Assembly: GCA_015060335.1 (NCBI GenBank) | Contig: SUYR01000004.1 | Location: 1-64,000 of the forward strand | Source of the DNA: Bacteroidales bacterium | Lineage (GTDB): Bacteria > Bacteroidota > Bacteroidia > Bacteroidales > UBA932 | Direction: 5' to 3' | DNA: 64,000 nt | Shown: positions 44,220 to 52,710 of the stretch, piece by piece | How positions within the stretch are numbered: the stretch's first letter is position 1 | How the letters are laid out: every line of letters begins with the position of its first letter | Translations under genes and position numbers: made by a program | The notes under the pieces: model-generated | What the model was told of the DNA's origin: nothing | Seen by the model: only the letters and a program-made list of their open reading frames with translations | Databases searched by the model: none

Positions 44220-45143
44220 TTATTTGATTTTCCATCTGTTATGACTCCAAAGCCAATTACATGGAGTCTCCTTTATTTCCTGTTCAAGCAGATTATAATA
44301 CTGCTTCATTATTTCATCCGGAGACATCGTGGAGGCATCCTGACATATCGGAATGAACTCCCATTCATATTTACCTCTCTCCAGCCTCTTCATCTTCATA
44401 TATGCCACAGAGTGAGACAATTTGCATGCTACACCAACACTTCCCGTCATCGCATATGTCTGCTGATTGAGGAAAAGGCCCATATCATGCCTTCCCATAC
44501 CCTTGTAAGGAGTCTGATCCGCGGGATATCCGTAAATTCTCTTCGAACGGCGATGCTCTATCGAGAAACGAAGTATGCTTTTTGACTCGATGATACTATG
44601 CGGGCATGGCACGGAAAGGGCAGCGATTCTGTTTTCCGCGAACACCCTGTCTGCCACCTCACTTGAAAGTTTCTTATACACCACTGTAAGCTGATCTTCT
44701 CCAAACGGGCACTCGAATCCATCCTTGGTAAAATATCCGTACAGACCTCCTAATATCTCCCAGTTACCGCAATGACTGCACAGGACAGTCACACTCGGGC
44801 TGTTGTCATACAGATCTGCAAGGACTTCAGGATTCTTTACGGTCACAATACTCTCTTTGTTAAGTCTTTTGTAGTCACTGCCTCCGAACCATATCGCCTC
44901 TGCAAATATTTCTCCCAGATGCCTGTAAAAATCATCATATATACGTTTCAGCTGCCAGTATTTCATCTCCGGGAACGCCCTGGATATATTCATCCATACG
45001 ACTCCAGACCTGTATTTCAAGACATTCTTCACAAACCACGACAAGATGTCGCCCATGAAATAATGAAATTTCAAGGGAAGTTTCGCCAACAGAATCATGA
45101 TGGCGCGAATTACTTTTACCAGAACATTCTTCATTGTCTGCAT
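44220..45143 (-). CDS. Lipid A biosynthesis acyltransferase (LpxL/HtrB family)
   Basis: A 307-residue membrane-bound acyltransferase adding a secondary acyl chain to lipid A. The catalytic H124-x4-E129 lies in CSHCGNWEILGG. MRLERG-like and NWLWSHNRWK motifs near the C-terminus are typical (observed KRLERGKYEWEF and CNWLWSHNRWK). An N-terminal hydrophobic segment (about 7-25) anchors it. The ATG at 45134 is an alternative three codons in. It is divergent from the POT transporter with an 81-base shared control region. Confidence 0.93.
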   Translation of the reverse strand: MQTMKNVLVKVIRAIMILLAKLPLKFHYFMGDILSWFVKNVLKYRSGVVWMNISRAFPEMKYWQLKRIYDDFYRHLGEIFAEAIWFGGSDYKRLNKESIVTVKNPEVLADLYDNSPSVTVLCSHCGNWEILGGLYGYFTKDGFECPFGEDQLTVVYKKLSSEVADRVFAENRIAALSVPCPHSIIESKSILRFSIEHRRSKRIYGYPADQTPYKGMGRHDMGLFLNQQTYAMTGSVGVACKLSHSVAYMKMKRLERGKYEWEFIPICQDASTMSPDEIMKQYYNLLEQEIKETPCNWLWSHNRWKIK

Positions 45144-45155
45144 ATTTCAAACAAG

Positions 45156-45183
45156 CAAATATACAGATTTTTTCTTATCTTTG
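45156..45183. promoter_or_regulatory. Divergent -7 elements between acyltransferase and POT genes
   Basis: On the minus strand TATATTTG (45156-45163) points to the acyltransferase, with a very short predicted leader. On the plus strand TATCTTTG (45176-45183) points to the POT gene. Neither has a clear TTTG at the right spacing, so only the -7 halves are supported. Confidence 0.5.
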
Positions 45184-45224
45184 CGCGCTACGACAATATT
45201 AACAACTAAATAAAACAAGAAACT

Positions 45225-46784
45225 ATGTTTAAAGGACATCCAAAAGGACTTTTGGCAGCGGCTCTCAGCAACATGGGTGAGCGTTTCGGCTACTACATCA
45301 TGAACGCTGTCCTGGTGTTGTTCCTCTGCTCTAAATTCGGTCTTGGTGAAGGCCCTGCAGGAACAATCTATTCATTCTTCTACGCCGGCATCTATCTTCT
45401 CAGCCTCGTGGGCGGACTTATCGCAGACCGCACCCAGAACTACAAGGGTACGATCAAGACAGGTCTGGTCATCATGGCTTCAGGATATGTATTGCTCTCA
45501 ATTCCTATCCTTGCGACTGCAGGCAACATCAGCTGGCTCCTCCCGCTCACCTGCCTTGCACTCTTCCTCATCGCTTTCGGTAACGGTCTGTTCAAGGGCA
45601 ACCTTCAGGCTATCGTAGGTCAGATGTATGACAACCTTGAGGCTGAAGCAGCAAAAGTGAGCCCGCAGGCGCTGGCAGAAGCAAAGGAAAAGCGCGATTC
45701 AGGTTTCCAGATTTTCTATGTATTCATCAACATCGGAGGTCTTATCGCTCCTTTCGTGGCTCCGCTTCTTCGCAGCTGGTGGCTCGAGACAAACGGAATG
45801 CTCTACAACGCCCAGCTTCCTGCTCTCTGTCATGAGTTTATCAACAACGCAGCAGGAATGAGCGCACTTGCCCTTGAGAATCTCCAGTCGATGCTTGCTG
45901 CTGCAGGCGGAAACATCTCCGACATGGCTGCATCATGCCAGAATTATCTCCAGATATTCAATGAGGGTATCCACTACTCATTCATCGCATCTGTTGTGGC
46001 AATGCTCATTTCGCTCACAATCTTCTTCCTTTCACAGAAGATATTCCCTACTCCTGCAAAGAAAGAGGCAGTTAAGGGCATCGAATATACAGCCGAGGAA
46101 AAGGCAGCAATGGCAAAAGAGATCAAACAGCGTCTTTACGCCCTCTTTGCAGTGCTCGCCATCGTGATCTTCTTCTGGTTCTCATTCCACCAGAACGGTA
46201 TGTCACTTTCTTTCTTCGCACGTGACTTCGTAGATTCTTCAGCAGTGGCACCTGAGGTATGGCAGGCAATCAATCCATTCTTTGTAATCGTGCTTACTCC
46301 AGTGATCATGGCTCTGTTCAGCGCACTTGCACGTCGCGGAAAAGAAATCTCTACTCCAAAGAAGATCGCAATCGGTATGTTCATCGCAGGTCTTGCATTC
46401 GTATTCCTTGCTATTTTCTCTGCAATCAAGGGATATCCTTCAGCAGACGCATACAAGGCTCTCCCTATCGCAGAGCAGATGGCCGGCAAGGCGCACTGGT
46501 GGGTACTCATAGCTGTGTACTTCTTCCTTACTGTGGCTGAGCTCTTCATTTCACCTCTGGGACTCTCATTTGTATCAAAGGTAGCTCCTAAGCACCTGCT
46601 CGGTCTTTGCCAGGGTCTCTGGCTCGGAGCGACAGCTCTTGGAAACCTTCTTCTCTGGATCGGACCTCTCATGTACAACGCATGGCCAATCTGGCAGTGC
46701 TGGACTGTATTTGCAGTAGTATGTGTGATCTCTATGAGCGTAATGCTCGGAATGGTGAAGTGGCTTGAGAGAGTTACTGCATAA
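45225..46784 (+). CDS. POT/PTR-family proton-coupled oligopeptide transporter
   Basis: A 519-residue inner-membrane MFS protein. The N-terminal MGERFGYYIMNAVLVLFL matches the family ExxER motif region, GGLIADR is the MFS loop, and FGNGLFKGNLQAIVG is the second PTR2 signature. About fourteen hydrophobic segments are seen. It takes up di- and tripeptides with protons. A hairpin terminator follows 23 bases after the stop. Confidence 0.93.
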   Translation: MFKGHPKGLLAAALSNMGERFGYYIMNAVLVLFLCSKFGLGEGPAGTIYSFFYAGIYLLSLVGGLIADRTQNYKGTIKTGLVIMASGYVLLSIPILATAGNISWLLPLTCLALFLIAFGNGLFKGNLQAIVGQMYDNLEAEAAKVSPQALAEAKEKRDSGFQIFYVFINIGGLIAPFVAPLLRSWWLETNGMLYNAQLPALCHEFINNAAGMSALALENLQSMLAAAGGNISDMAASCQNYLQIFNEGIHYSFIASVVAMLISLTIFFLSQKIFPTPAKKEAVKGIEYTAEEKAAMAKEIKQRLYALFAVLAIVIFFWFSFHQNGMSLSFFARDFVDSSAVAPEVWQAINPFFVIVLTPVIMALFSALARRGKEISTPKKIAIGMFIAGLAFVFLAIFSAIKGYPSADAYKALPIAEQMAGKAHWWVLIAVYFFLTVAELFISPLGLSFVSKVAPKHLLGLCQGLWLGATALGNLLLWIGPLMYNAWPIWQCWTVFAVVCVISMSVMLGMVKWLERVTA

Positions 46785-46807
46785 ACATAACAGACAATAT
46801 TGAATTA

Positions 46808-46843
46808 ATGGTCGGCTACATATTGGTGTAACCGACCATTTTC
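46808..46843 (+). terminator. Terminator of the POT transporter gene
   Basis: ATGGTCGG (46808-46815) pairs with CCGACCAT (46832-46839), with a further TACA/TGTA pair inside, and a short T-run follows. The -33 region of the next promoter lies in its loop. Confidence 0.78.
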
Positions 46844-46853
46844 ATTATATTTG
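46822..46853 (+). promoter_or_regulatory. Promoter of the DUF2400 gene
   Basis: ATTG (46822-46825), 20-base spacer, TATATTTG (46846-46853). The ATG at 46862 is only 8 bases past the -7 box, so the transcript would have almost no leader. Confidence 0.65.
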
Positions 46854-46861
46854 TGGGTTAT

Positions 46862-47566
46862 ATGAATCCTTCAGTAAAAGAAACGCTCATAGCGTGGGCC
46901 CACGAATACAATGACCCGAAATATTTTCAGGAAGATCCGATTGCATTCCCAAGGGAGTTCGCTCGGAGATACCGCATTGGCGATGCATCTCTTGCGGATA
47001 TAGAGATAGCTTCTCTGCTTTCGGCCCATCTTGCCTGGGGACGCAGAGCGATGATTGTGAGGGATTGTGAAAGGATGTTCGACCAGATGGACTGGAGACC
47101 GTACGAATATGTGATGAGCGGAGACTACAGGGACGAGGACAAAAGTCTGCACCGGACCATAAAATGGAGTGAATTCGCTATGATATGCCGGAGACTTAAG
47201 GAACTGTATGGAGAACGGAACAGTCTCGAGGGCATGACAGACACGGAGTTCAGGACACTGGTATTCGGACAGAAGGAAGACAGAAAGGCTGCCAACAAGA
47301 AGATAAACATGATGCGCAGGTGGCTGGTCAGAGACGACGGGAAAGTTGATTTGGGAGTGTGGAAGAATTCTGACAGAAAGAAGCTGATCCTGCCGCTGGA
47401 TGTACACGTTTACAGTCAGGCGAGAGAATTGGGACTGACATCCAGAAAGCAGCAGGACATAGTGACGGCTCAGGAAATAACAGATGCCTTCAGGGAAATC
47501 TTTCCTGATGACCCTTGTCTTGGAGACTTTGCCTTGTTCGGCCATGGAGTAAACAACCCGAAATAG
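46862..47566 (+). CDS. TIGR02757/DUF2400 family protein
   Basis: A protein of about 234 residues with the DUF2400 features DPIAFPREFARRY, DIEIASLLSAHLAWGRR, NMMRRWLVRDDGKVDLGVW and LPLDVHVYSQARELGL. The C-terminal DPCLGDFALFGHGV is also typical. Some members are described as helix-hairpin-helix (Nth-like) fold proteins. The role is unknown. The frame begins at a GTG (46853) inside the -7 box; the ATG at 46862 is the first usable start. Confidence 0.9.
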   Translation: MNPSVKETLIAWAHEYNDPKYFQEDPIAFPREFARRYRIGDASLADIEIASLLSAHLAWGRRAMIVRDCERMFDQMDWRPYEYVMSGDYRDEDKSLHRTIKWSEFAMICRRLKELYGERNSLEGMTDTEFRTLVFGQKEDRKAANKKINMMRRWLVRDDGKVDLGVWKNSDRKKLILPLDVHVYSQARELGLTSRKQQDIVTAQEITDAFREIFPDDPCLGDFALFGHGVNNPK

Positions 47567-47581
47567 AAAATATTAATCAAT

Positions 47582-48199
47582 ATGCCGAGACTTTATATAA
47601 TTTCAGGATGCAACGGAGCAGGAAAGACAACTGCTTCATACTCGCTGCTGCCTGAGATGCTTGACTGCAAGGAATTCGTCAATTCCGATGAATTCGCAAA
47701 GGGACTCTCCCCATTTGACCCTTCAAAGGCATCAATCCAGGCCAGCAGGTATATGCTTCTGAAGATACGATACCTGCTGAAGAGAGGAGAGGACTTTGCC
47801 ATTGAAACCACACTTGCCACCAGGACATTGCTTAAAACAGCCAAGATGGCACAAGCGGCTGGATATACAGTGACTCTCCTGTATTTCTGGCTCAACTCCC
47901 CTGACCTTGCTGTAGAAAGAGTCCGTGCGAGAGTCGAGGCCGGTGGTCACAACATTCCGGAGGAAACCATAAGACGAAGATATAATACAGGTATATATTA
48001 CTTTTTCAATCTTTATGCACCTATCTGCGAAAGATGGATTCTGGCAGACAATTCGCAGATTCCATTCAGGGTCATTGCAGAAGGTTCCAAGACAGACGTG
48101 ATAAACATCAGGGATGAGCAGACCTATGCAGTGATCAAGGCAATTTCCGAAGAAAAGGCAAAGATAGAAGACGAGAATGGAAACATTCTGTCGCTTTAA
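47582..48199 (+). CDS. Zeta-toxin-fold P-loop kinase (solitary)
   Basis: A 205-residue protein with Walker A GCNGAGKT (residues 9-16), the zeta signature NSDEFAKGLSPFDP and the substrate loop FAIETTLATRT. Zeta toxins phosphorylate UDP-N-acetyl-sugars, but many chromosomal members without an epsilon partner are not known to be toxic. No antitoxin-like gene is adjacent: DUF2400 lies upstream (15-base gap) and TldD downstream (7-base gap). I call the fold, not a toxin-antitoxin system. Confidence 0.83.
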   Translation: MPRLYIISGCNGAGKTTASYSLLPEMLDCKEFVNSDEFAKGLSPFDPSKASIQASRYMLLKIRYLLKRGEDFAIETTLATRTLLKTAKMAQAAGYTVTLLYFWLNSPDLAVERVRARVEAGGHNIPEETIRRRYNTGIYYFFNLYAPICERWILADNSQIPFRVIAEGSKTDVINIRDEQTYAVIKAISEEKAKIEDENGNILSL

Positions 48200-48206
48200 C
48201 TGAGAA

Positions 48207-49625
48207 ATGATGAACAGCATCCAATATTATCTTGATATATTCGAAGTCACGCAGCAGCAGCTACGGAAAGTGGCTGAAGCAGCTCTCTCAAGAGGCGGAG
48301 ACTATTGTGATTTCTATTTTGAAAATACCACTTTCTTCAATCTTCTGCTCAAAGACGGAGTTGTATCATCCGGTGGATTCCACACCGATTACGGCGTGGG
48401 CATCAGAGTCCTGAAAGGAGAAAAGACCGGATATGCATATACCGAGAATACGGACCTTGAAGACATGATGAAAGCAGCGAAGGCTGCTTCTGCAATAGCC
48501 TGCGGCAGTAATGAATCAAGACATTACAGTCCGGTGTCAGGTGAAGCCAGAGACATGTACCCCGTAAGAAAGAACTGGAGGGATATGAGTGCCGATGCAT
48601 TTCTACCTTTCCTGAAATCCCTCGAAACAAGGGTATTCCGGTCAGATTCCAGAATTGTAAAAGTGATCGTACGGCTTTCTGATTCCGTAAGCGATGTGCT
48701 GATGTACAATTCATTGGGAGAGCTCACATGTGACACCAGACCGATGGGTAGCGTCACTGTCACAGCGGTATTCAGTCAGAACGGAAAGACGGAAAACAAG
48801 ACTGCCTCAAGGAGTTTCAGGACTGGAGCCGAACTGATAGACGACATGCTTATAGAAGAACTGGCATCAGATGTAGTCAGAGGAATAGATGAACGCTTTG
48901 AAGCAATAAGACCGAAAGGCGGACAGATGAGCGTAGTTATGGGAGCAGGAGCATCCGGCATACTTCTTCACGAGGCTATGGGTCATGCATTCGAAGCCGA
49001 TTTCAACAGAAAGGGTCAGTCAATATTTTCAGGCAAGATCGGCAAGCAGGTATGTCCTGCCGGAATAAATGTGGTTGACGACGGTACAGTGATGTACAAC
49101 AGAGGCAGCGGCAACTATGATGACGAAGGAGTTCCAGGCCAGAAGACATATATGATAACTGACGGCATTCTCACTTCATATCTTCATGACAGGATCAGTG
49201 CCGCATGGTATGGAGTTGCTCCGACAGGCAACGGCAGAAGGGAGAACTTCAGATACAATCCTATTCCAAGAATGAGGGCTACATATATGGAAAGCGGAAA
49301 TGCATCACCAGACGGAATCATCTCGTCGGTAAGCAAGGGAATATATGTAGATGAATTCTCGAACGGACAGGTAAAGATCGGAGAAGGAGACTTCACATTC
49401 TTTGTAAAGAGCGGCTTCCTGATTGAGAACGGCAGGCTGACCGCCCCGGTAAAGGACATAAATATCATCGGTAACGGTCCTAAGGCGCTTTCTGACATAG
49501 TTGCAGTGGGTAATGACCTTAAGATTGACAACGGAACCTGGACATGCGGCAAGGAACAAAGCGTACCTGTCTCATGCGGTATGCCGACAATATTGGTAAG
49601 CAGTCTGACTGTAGGAGGAGAATGA
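48207..49625 (+). CDS. tldD: TldD metalloprotease subunit
   Basis: A 472-residue protein with zinc motif H255-E-A-M-G-H260 (LLHEAMGHAFEAD), GVGIRVLKG in the N-terminal domain and a C-terminal barrel ending PTILVSSLTVGGE. TldD is the catalytic half of the TldD/TldE heterodimer, which degrades unfolded peptides and matures some ribosomal peptides. Its partner starts one base after the stop. The start codon at 48207 is followed directly by a second ATG at 48210. Confidence 0.95.
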   Translation: MMNSIQYYLDIFEVTQQQLRKVAEAALSRGGDYCDFYFENTTFFNLLLKDGVVSSGGFHTDYGVGIRVLKGEKTGYAYTENTDLEDMMKAAKAASAIACGSNESRHYSPVSGEARDMYPVRKNWRDMSADAFLPFLKSLETRVFRSDSRIVKVIVRLSDSVSDVLMYNSLGELTCDTRPMGSVTVTAVFSQNGKTENKTASRSFRTGAELIDDMLIEELASDVVRGIDERFEAIRPKGGQMSVVMGAGASGILLHEAMGHAFEADFNRKGQSIFSGKIGKQVCPAGINVVDDGTVMYNRGSGNYDDEGVPGQKTYMITDGILTSYLHDRISAAWYGVAPTGNGRRENFRYNPIPRMRATYMESGNASPDGIISSVSKGIYVDEFSNGQVKIGEGDFTFFVKSGFLIENGRLTAPVKDINIIGNGPKALSDIVAVGNDLKIDNGTWTCGKEQSVPVSCGMPTILVSSLTVGGE

Positions 49626-49626
49626 T

Positions 49627-50988
49627 ATGATTACGGAAAAGGAAATAGACATAGCACGCAAGTGCATAGACATAGCATTGAAAAAAGGAGCTGACGCCGC
49701 ACGTATGTCCCTGAACAAATGTGTGAGCGATTCTGTAACTATATTCAATGGCGAGATTGACAAGGTGACACATTCTGCAGACAGGTCACTTTACATGTAT
49801 ATCTTTGCTGATGGAAGATATGGAACATTCTCCACAAACAGGCTTGATATCCATGCGCTTGACAAATTCATCGGGAATGCGGTCAATATGGTCAGAATGC
49901 TTGGAGAAGATTCTCTGAGAAGGCTTCCCGACAAATCAAGGACAGCGGAGGACGCAAAGACAGGAATGGAGCTTGAGCTCTTCGACAGAAGCTATCTCAA
50001 CTCCGATGCAGACAGCAGGATTTCTACAGCACGTTCACTCTCCATATATGGAAAGGTCAATCCGGAAGAATGCCGCATTATTTCAGAGGAATGTGAGTAC
50101 ACGGATTCCTATGATGACACCGTACTCATTGATTCACAAGGATTTGAAGGCAGGCATACAGAGACAACCTTCTCTGCGTTTGTAGAAATGACCATAGAGG
50201 ACGCTGACGGAAACAAATATAGCGGATTCTGGTGGGAGAACACACCGTTCTCCGACAAGCTGGATATCCGCAATATCGCACCCAAGGCATTGGAAAGAGC
50301 TGTAAGGCAGATCGGTCCGAAGCCGAGAAGAGGCGGTCGCTACCGCATGGTTGTAGATAGGAACAACGCCACCAGACTGGTCTCTCCCCTGTTTTCGGCC
50401 CTGAACGCGTCATCGATACAGCAGAAGATGTCGTTTTTGGACGGCAGTATCGGCCAGAAAATTTTCTCTGAGGGAATGACAATAATGGATTTGCCACGCA
50501 CTGTCGGAAAATCCGGATCTCGCCTCTACGACACAGAAGGAGTTGCGACTAAGGACGCCCCTATCATAGAAAACGGTATAGTCAGACAGTATTTTGTAAA
50601 CACATACATGTCAGGAAAAACTGGGTTTGCGCCTACTGTCGAAGACATATCAAGACCTTGTCTGATGCCATACATAAAGGGTGAAGATTTGGCAGGTAGA
50701 GAAAAAGAAGTATCTTTGGAAGATATTTTGAAATTATGTGGGAGCGGAGTATACGTCACCGGATTCAACGGAGGCAACTGCAACCCTGTGACGGGTGATT
50801 TCTCATATGGAGTGGAAGGATTTGCATTCAGCAAGGGTAAGATCACTCATCCTGTGCGGGAAATGCTTATAACAGGCAACATGATAGAGTTATGGAACAA
50901 CCTTATGGCAGCAGGTACAGATGCAAGAGAATGTGCAAGATGGCAGATACCTACACTTGCTTTTGAGGGCGTATCTTTTTCTGCATAA
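49627..50988 (+). CDS. tldE: TldE/PmbA subunit
   Basis: A 453-residue TldD/PmbA-family protein lacking the HExxxH motif, as expected of the non-catalytic partner. Blocks include YGTFSTN, VDRNNATRLVSPLFSALNAS, RLYDTEGVATKD and a C-terminal GNCNPVTGDFSYGVEGF. It completes the heterodimer with TldD, one base apart, which makes equal expression likely. Confidence 0.93.
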   Translation: MITEKEIDIARKCIDIALKKGADAARMSLNKCVSDSVTIFNGEIDKVTHSADRSLYMYIFADGRYGTFSTNRLDIHALDKFIGNAVNMVRMLGEDSLRRLPDKSRTAEDAKTGMELELFDRSYLNSDADSRISTARSLSIYGKVNPEECRIISEECEYTDSYDDTVLIDSQGFEGRHTETTFSAFVEMTIEDADGNKYSGFWWENTPFSDKLDIRNIAPKALERAVRQIGPKPRRGGRYRMVVDRNNATRLVSPLFSALNASSIQQKMSFLDGSIGQKIFSEGMTIMDLPRTVGKSGSRLYDTEGVATKDAPIIENGIVRQYFVNTYMSGKTGFAPTVEDISRPCLMPYIKGEDLAGREKEVSLEDILKLCGSGVYVTGFNGGNCNPVTGDFSYGVEGFAFSKGKITHPVREMLITGNMIELWNNLMAAGTDARECARWQIPTLAFEGVSFSA

Positions 50989-51017
50989 TCAGGAGGAATA
51001 ATATAAATCAATGCAAT

Positions 51018-51596
51018 ATGAAAATTGAAAAGAACAGAGTAGTGGAGTTCGCATACGAACTCGAAGTTGACGGAAACATTGTTGACCACACAACAAAGGA
51101 AAGACCTTTGGATTATATACAGGGCACAGGAAGTCTGCTTCCGAAGCTGGAAGAGCATATCGAAGGCATGGAACCGGGAGATAAGTTTGACGTGACCCTT
51201 TCTCCTGCAGACGGATATGGCGAGGTGGAACCAGACAGGATCATTGACCTTCCAAAGGCTGCATTTGAAGTGAACGGAGAGGTTAGGGAAGATCTTCTGG
51301 TGCCTGGTAATACTATTCCTATGATGAACAGCATGGGAGGAGTGATTCCGGGAGTGGTACTTGAGGTTACAGCAGACTCCGTGAAGATGGACCTCAACCA
51401 TCAGATGGCAGGAAAGACCCTGCATTTCACAGGAGAGATCGTTTCAGTCCGTGAAGCTACAGAAAAAGAGCTCACAGAAGGTCTTCATGGCGAATATGTA
51501 CACTCTTGCGGAGGTTGCAGCGGTTGCCACGGACACGAAGGAGGATGCGAGGGCGGATGCGGCGGAAACGATGACTGCGGTTGCGGATGCCATTAA
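51018..51596 (+). CDS. slyD: FKBP-type peptidyl-prolyl isomerase, SlyD-like
   Basis: A 192-residue protein with an FKBP core split by the insert-in-flap chaperone domain (YIQGTGSLLPKLEEHIEGM, then DGYGEVEPD). The C-terminal tail (from about residue 160) is packed with Cys, His, Gly and acidic residues (CGGCSGCHGHEGGCEGGC and CGCGCH). This is the nickel/zinc-binding tail of SlyD, which aids metallocentre assembly. An AGGAGG lies about 20 bases upstream of the ATG, too far for a typical Shine-Dalgarno. The next gene begins one base after the stop. Confidence 0.93.
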   Translation: MKIEKNRVVEFAYELEVDGNIVDHTTKERPLDYIQGTGSLLPKLEEHIEGMEPGDKFDVTLSPADGYGEVEPDRIIDLPKAAFEVNGEVREDLLVPGNTIPMMNSMGGVIPGVVLEVTADSVKMDLNHQMAGKTLHFTGEIVSVREATEKELTEGLHGEYVHSCGGCSGCHGHEGGCEGGCGGNDDCGCGCH

Positions 51597-51597
51597 G

Positions 51598-52707
51598 ATG
51601 AAGACAGCAGTTGTCATATTGAACTGGAATACGGAAGAATTTCTGCGGAAGTTCCTTCCGGGTCTGCTGCGCTCCTGCGAAAAAGTCGATGGAGCTGAGG
51701 TCATAGTGGCAGACAATGACTCATATGACGACAGCATGAATGTCATGAAAGAGGTATTTCCTCAAGTAAGGACCATTCAGTTTGAGAAGAATCTGGGCTT
51801 TACAGGCGGCTACAACAAGGCGTTCAATGAGATAGAATCCGAGTACTTCGTGCTGATAAACTCAGATATAGAGGTGACAGACGGATGGCTCGAGCCTCTT
51901 GTGGATTGGATGGACACCCATCCCGAATGCGGTGCCTGCGCGCCAAAGCTTCACAGCTGGCAGCAGAAAGACAAGTTCGAGTATGCCGGAGCAGCTGGTG
52001 GGTATATAGACAGATATGGGTATCCTTTCTGCAGAGGGCGTATTATGAAGCGTCTCGAGGTAGATCACGGTCAGTATGACACTCCGGAAAATGTATTTTG
52101 GGCTACCGGTGCCTGCCTTATGGTAAGAAGTTCCGTCTACAGGAAACTGGAAGGACTTGATGAAAGATTCTTTGCGCATATGGAAGAAATAGACCTGTGC
52201 TGGAGAATGCAGTTGGAAGGCTGGAAGGTGACAGTAGTACCGGATTCTGTCGTATATCATGTAGGTGGAGGAACGCTTCCGGCATCCTCCCCTTTCAAAC
52301 TGTTCCTCAACTTCAGGAATAACCTGCTGATGCTTGAAAACAACCTTGCAAAGACATTTGCACTAGAAGAATACAGAAAAGGCAGATCACTGAAAAGAGC
52401 TGCTGCAAAGGGATGCAGAAGAGCTGCAAGAAGAATAAGGACACGCAGATGTCTGGATTGGTTGTCTGCCTTGGTATATCTGTTCACATTCAATTTATCA
52501 AGTGCAAAGTCCGTGTATAAGGCACATAAGGAATATGGGAAGTTGTCAAGACGTCCCGACAGTAAATCTGTAAAGCTTTATCTTCAGAACTGGTGCAATG
52601 AAGCAGGAGTGGAAGGGATGTACAGCAAATGGATAGTCCTTCAGTCAATATTGAAGGGGAAAGACATATTCAGATTCATCATAAAAGAAGACTTTTATAA
52701 GATATAG
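51598..52707 (+). CDS. Family 2 glycosyltransferase (WbbL/rhamnosyltransferase-like)
   Basis: A GT2 enzyme of about 369 residues: VVILNWNTEEFL at the N-terminus, NLGFTGGYNKA, LINSDIEV (metal site), and GACLMVRSSVYRKLEGLDE then FAHMEEIDLCWR in the acceptor region. These blocks are typical of rhamnosyl- and related transferases in cell-surface polysaccharide synthesis. A frame in phase extends to 51451 inside slyD, but the ATG at 51598, one base after the slyD stop, gives the family N-terminus. Confidence 0.9.
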   Translation: MKTAVVILNWNTEEFLRKFLPGLLRSCEKVDGAEVIVADNDSYDDSMNVMKEVFPQVRTIQFEKNLGFTGGYNKAFNEIESEYFVLINSDIEVTDGWLEPLVDWMDTHPECGACAPKLHSWQQKDKFEYAGAAGGYIDRYGYPFCRGRIMKRLEVDHGQYDTPENVFWATGACLMVRSSVYRKLEGLDERFFAHMEEIDLCWRMQLEGWKVTVVPDSVVYHVGGGTLPASSPFKLFLNFRNNLLMLENNLAKTFALEEYRKGRSLKRAAAKGCRRAARRIRTRRCLDWLSALVYLFTFNLSSAKSVYKAHKEYGKLSRRPDSKSVKLYLQNWCNEAGVEGMYSKWIVLQSILKGKDIFRFIIKEDFYKI

Positions 52708-52710
52708 GCT

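Noticed and set aside
46136..47545. Minus-strand frames of 180 and 224 residues
   Set aside because: They are shadows of the POT transporter and the DUF2400 gene, whose plus-strand products are clearly conserved.
47582..48199. Zeta toxin-antitoxin module
   Set aside because: No epsilon-like or other small antitoxin gene is adjacent on either strand; only the kinase fold is supported.
48207..50988. TldD/TldE as part of a ribosomal-peptide biosynthesis cluster
   Set aside because: No precursor peptide, cyclase or exporter is nearby. TldD/E is a common housekeeping pair in Bacteroidota.
51451..51597. Longer N-terminus for the GT2 gene inside slyD
   Set aside because: The extension is a frame-shifted copy of the slyD metal tail. 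The ATG one base after the slyD stop gives the family N-terminus.
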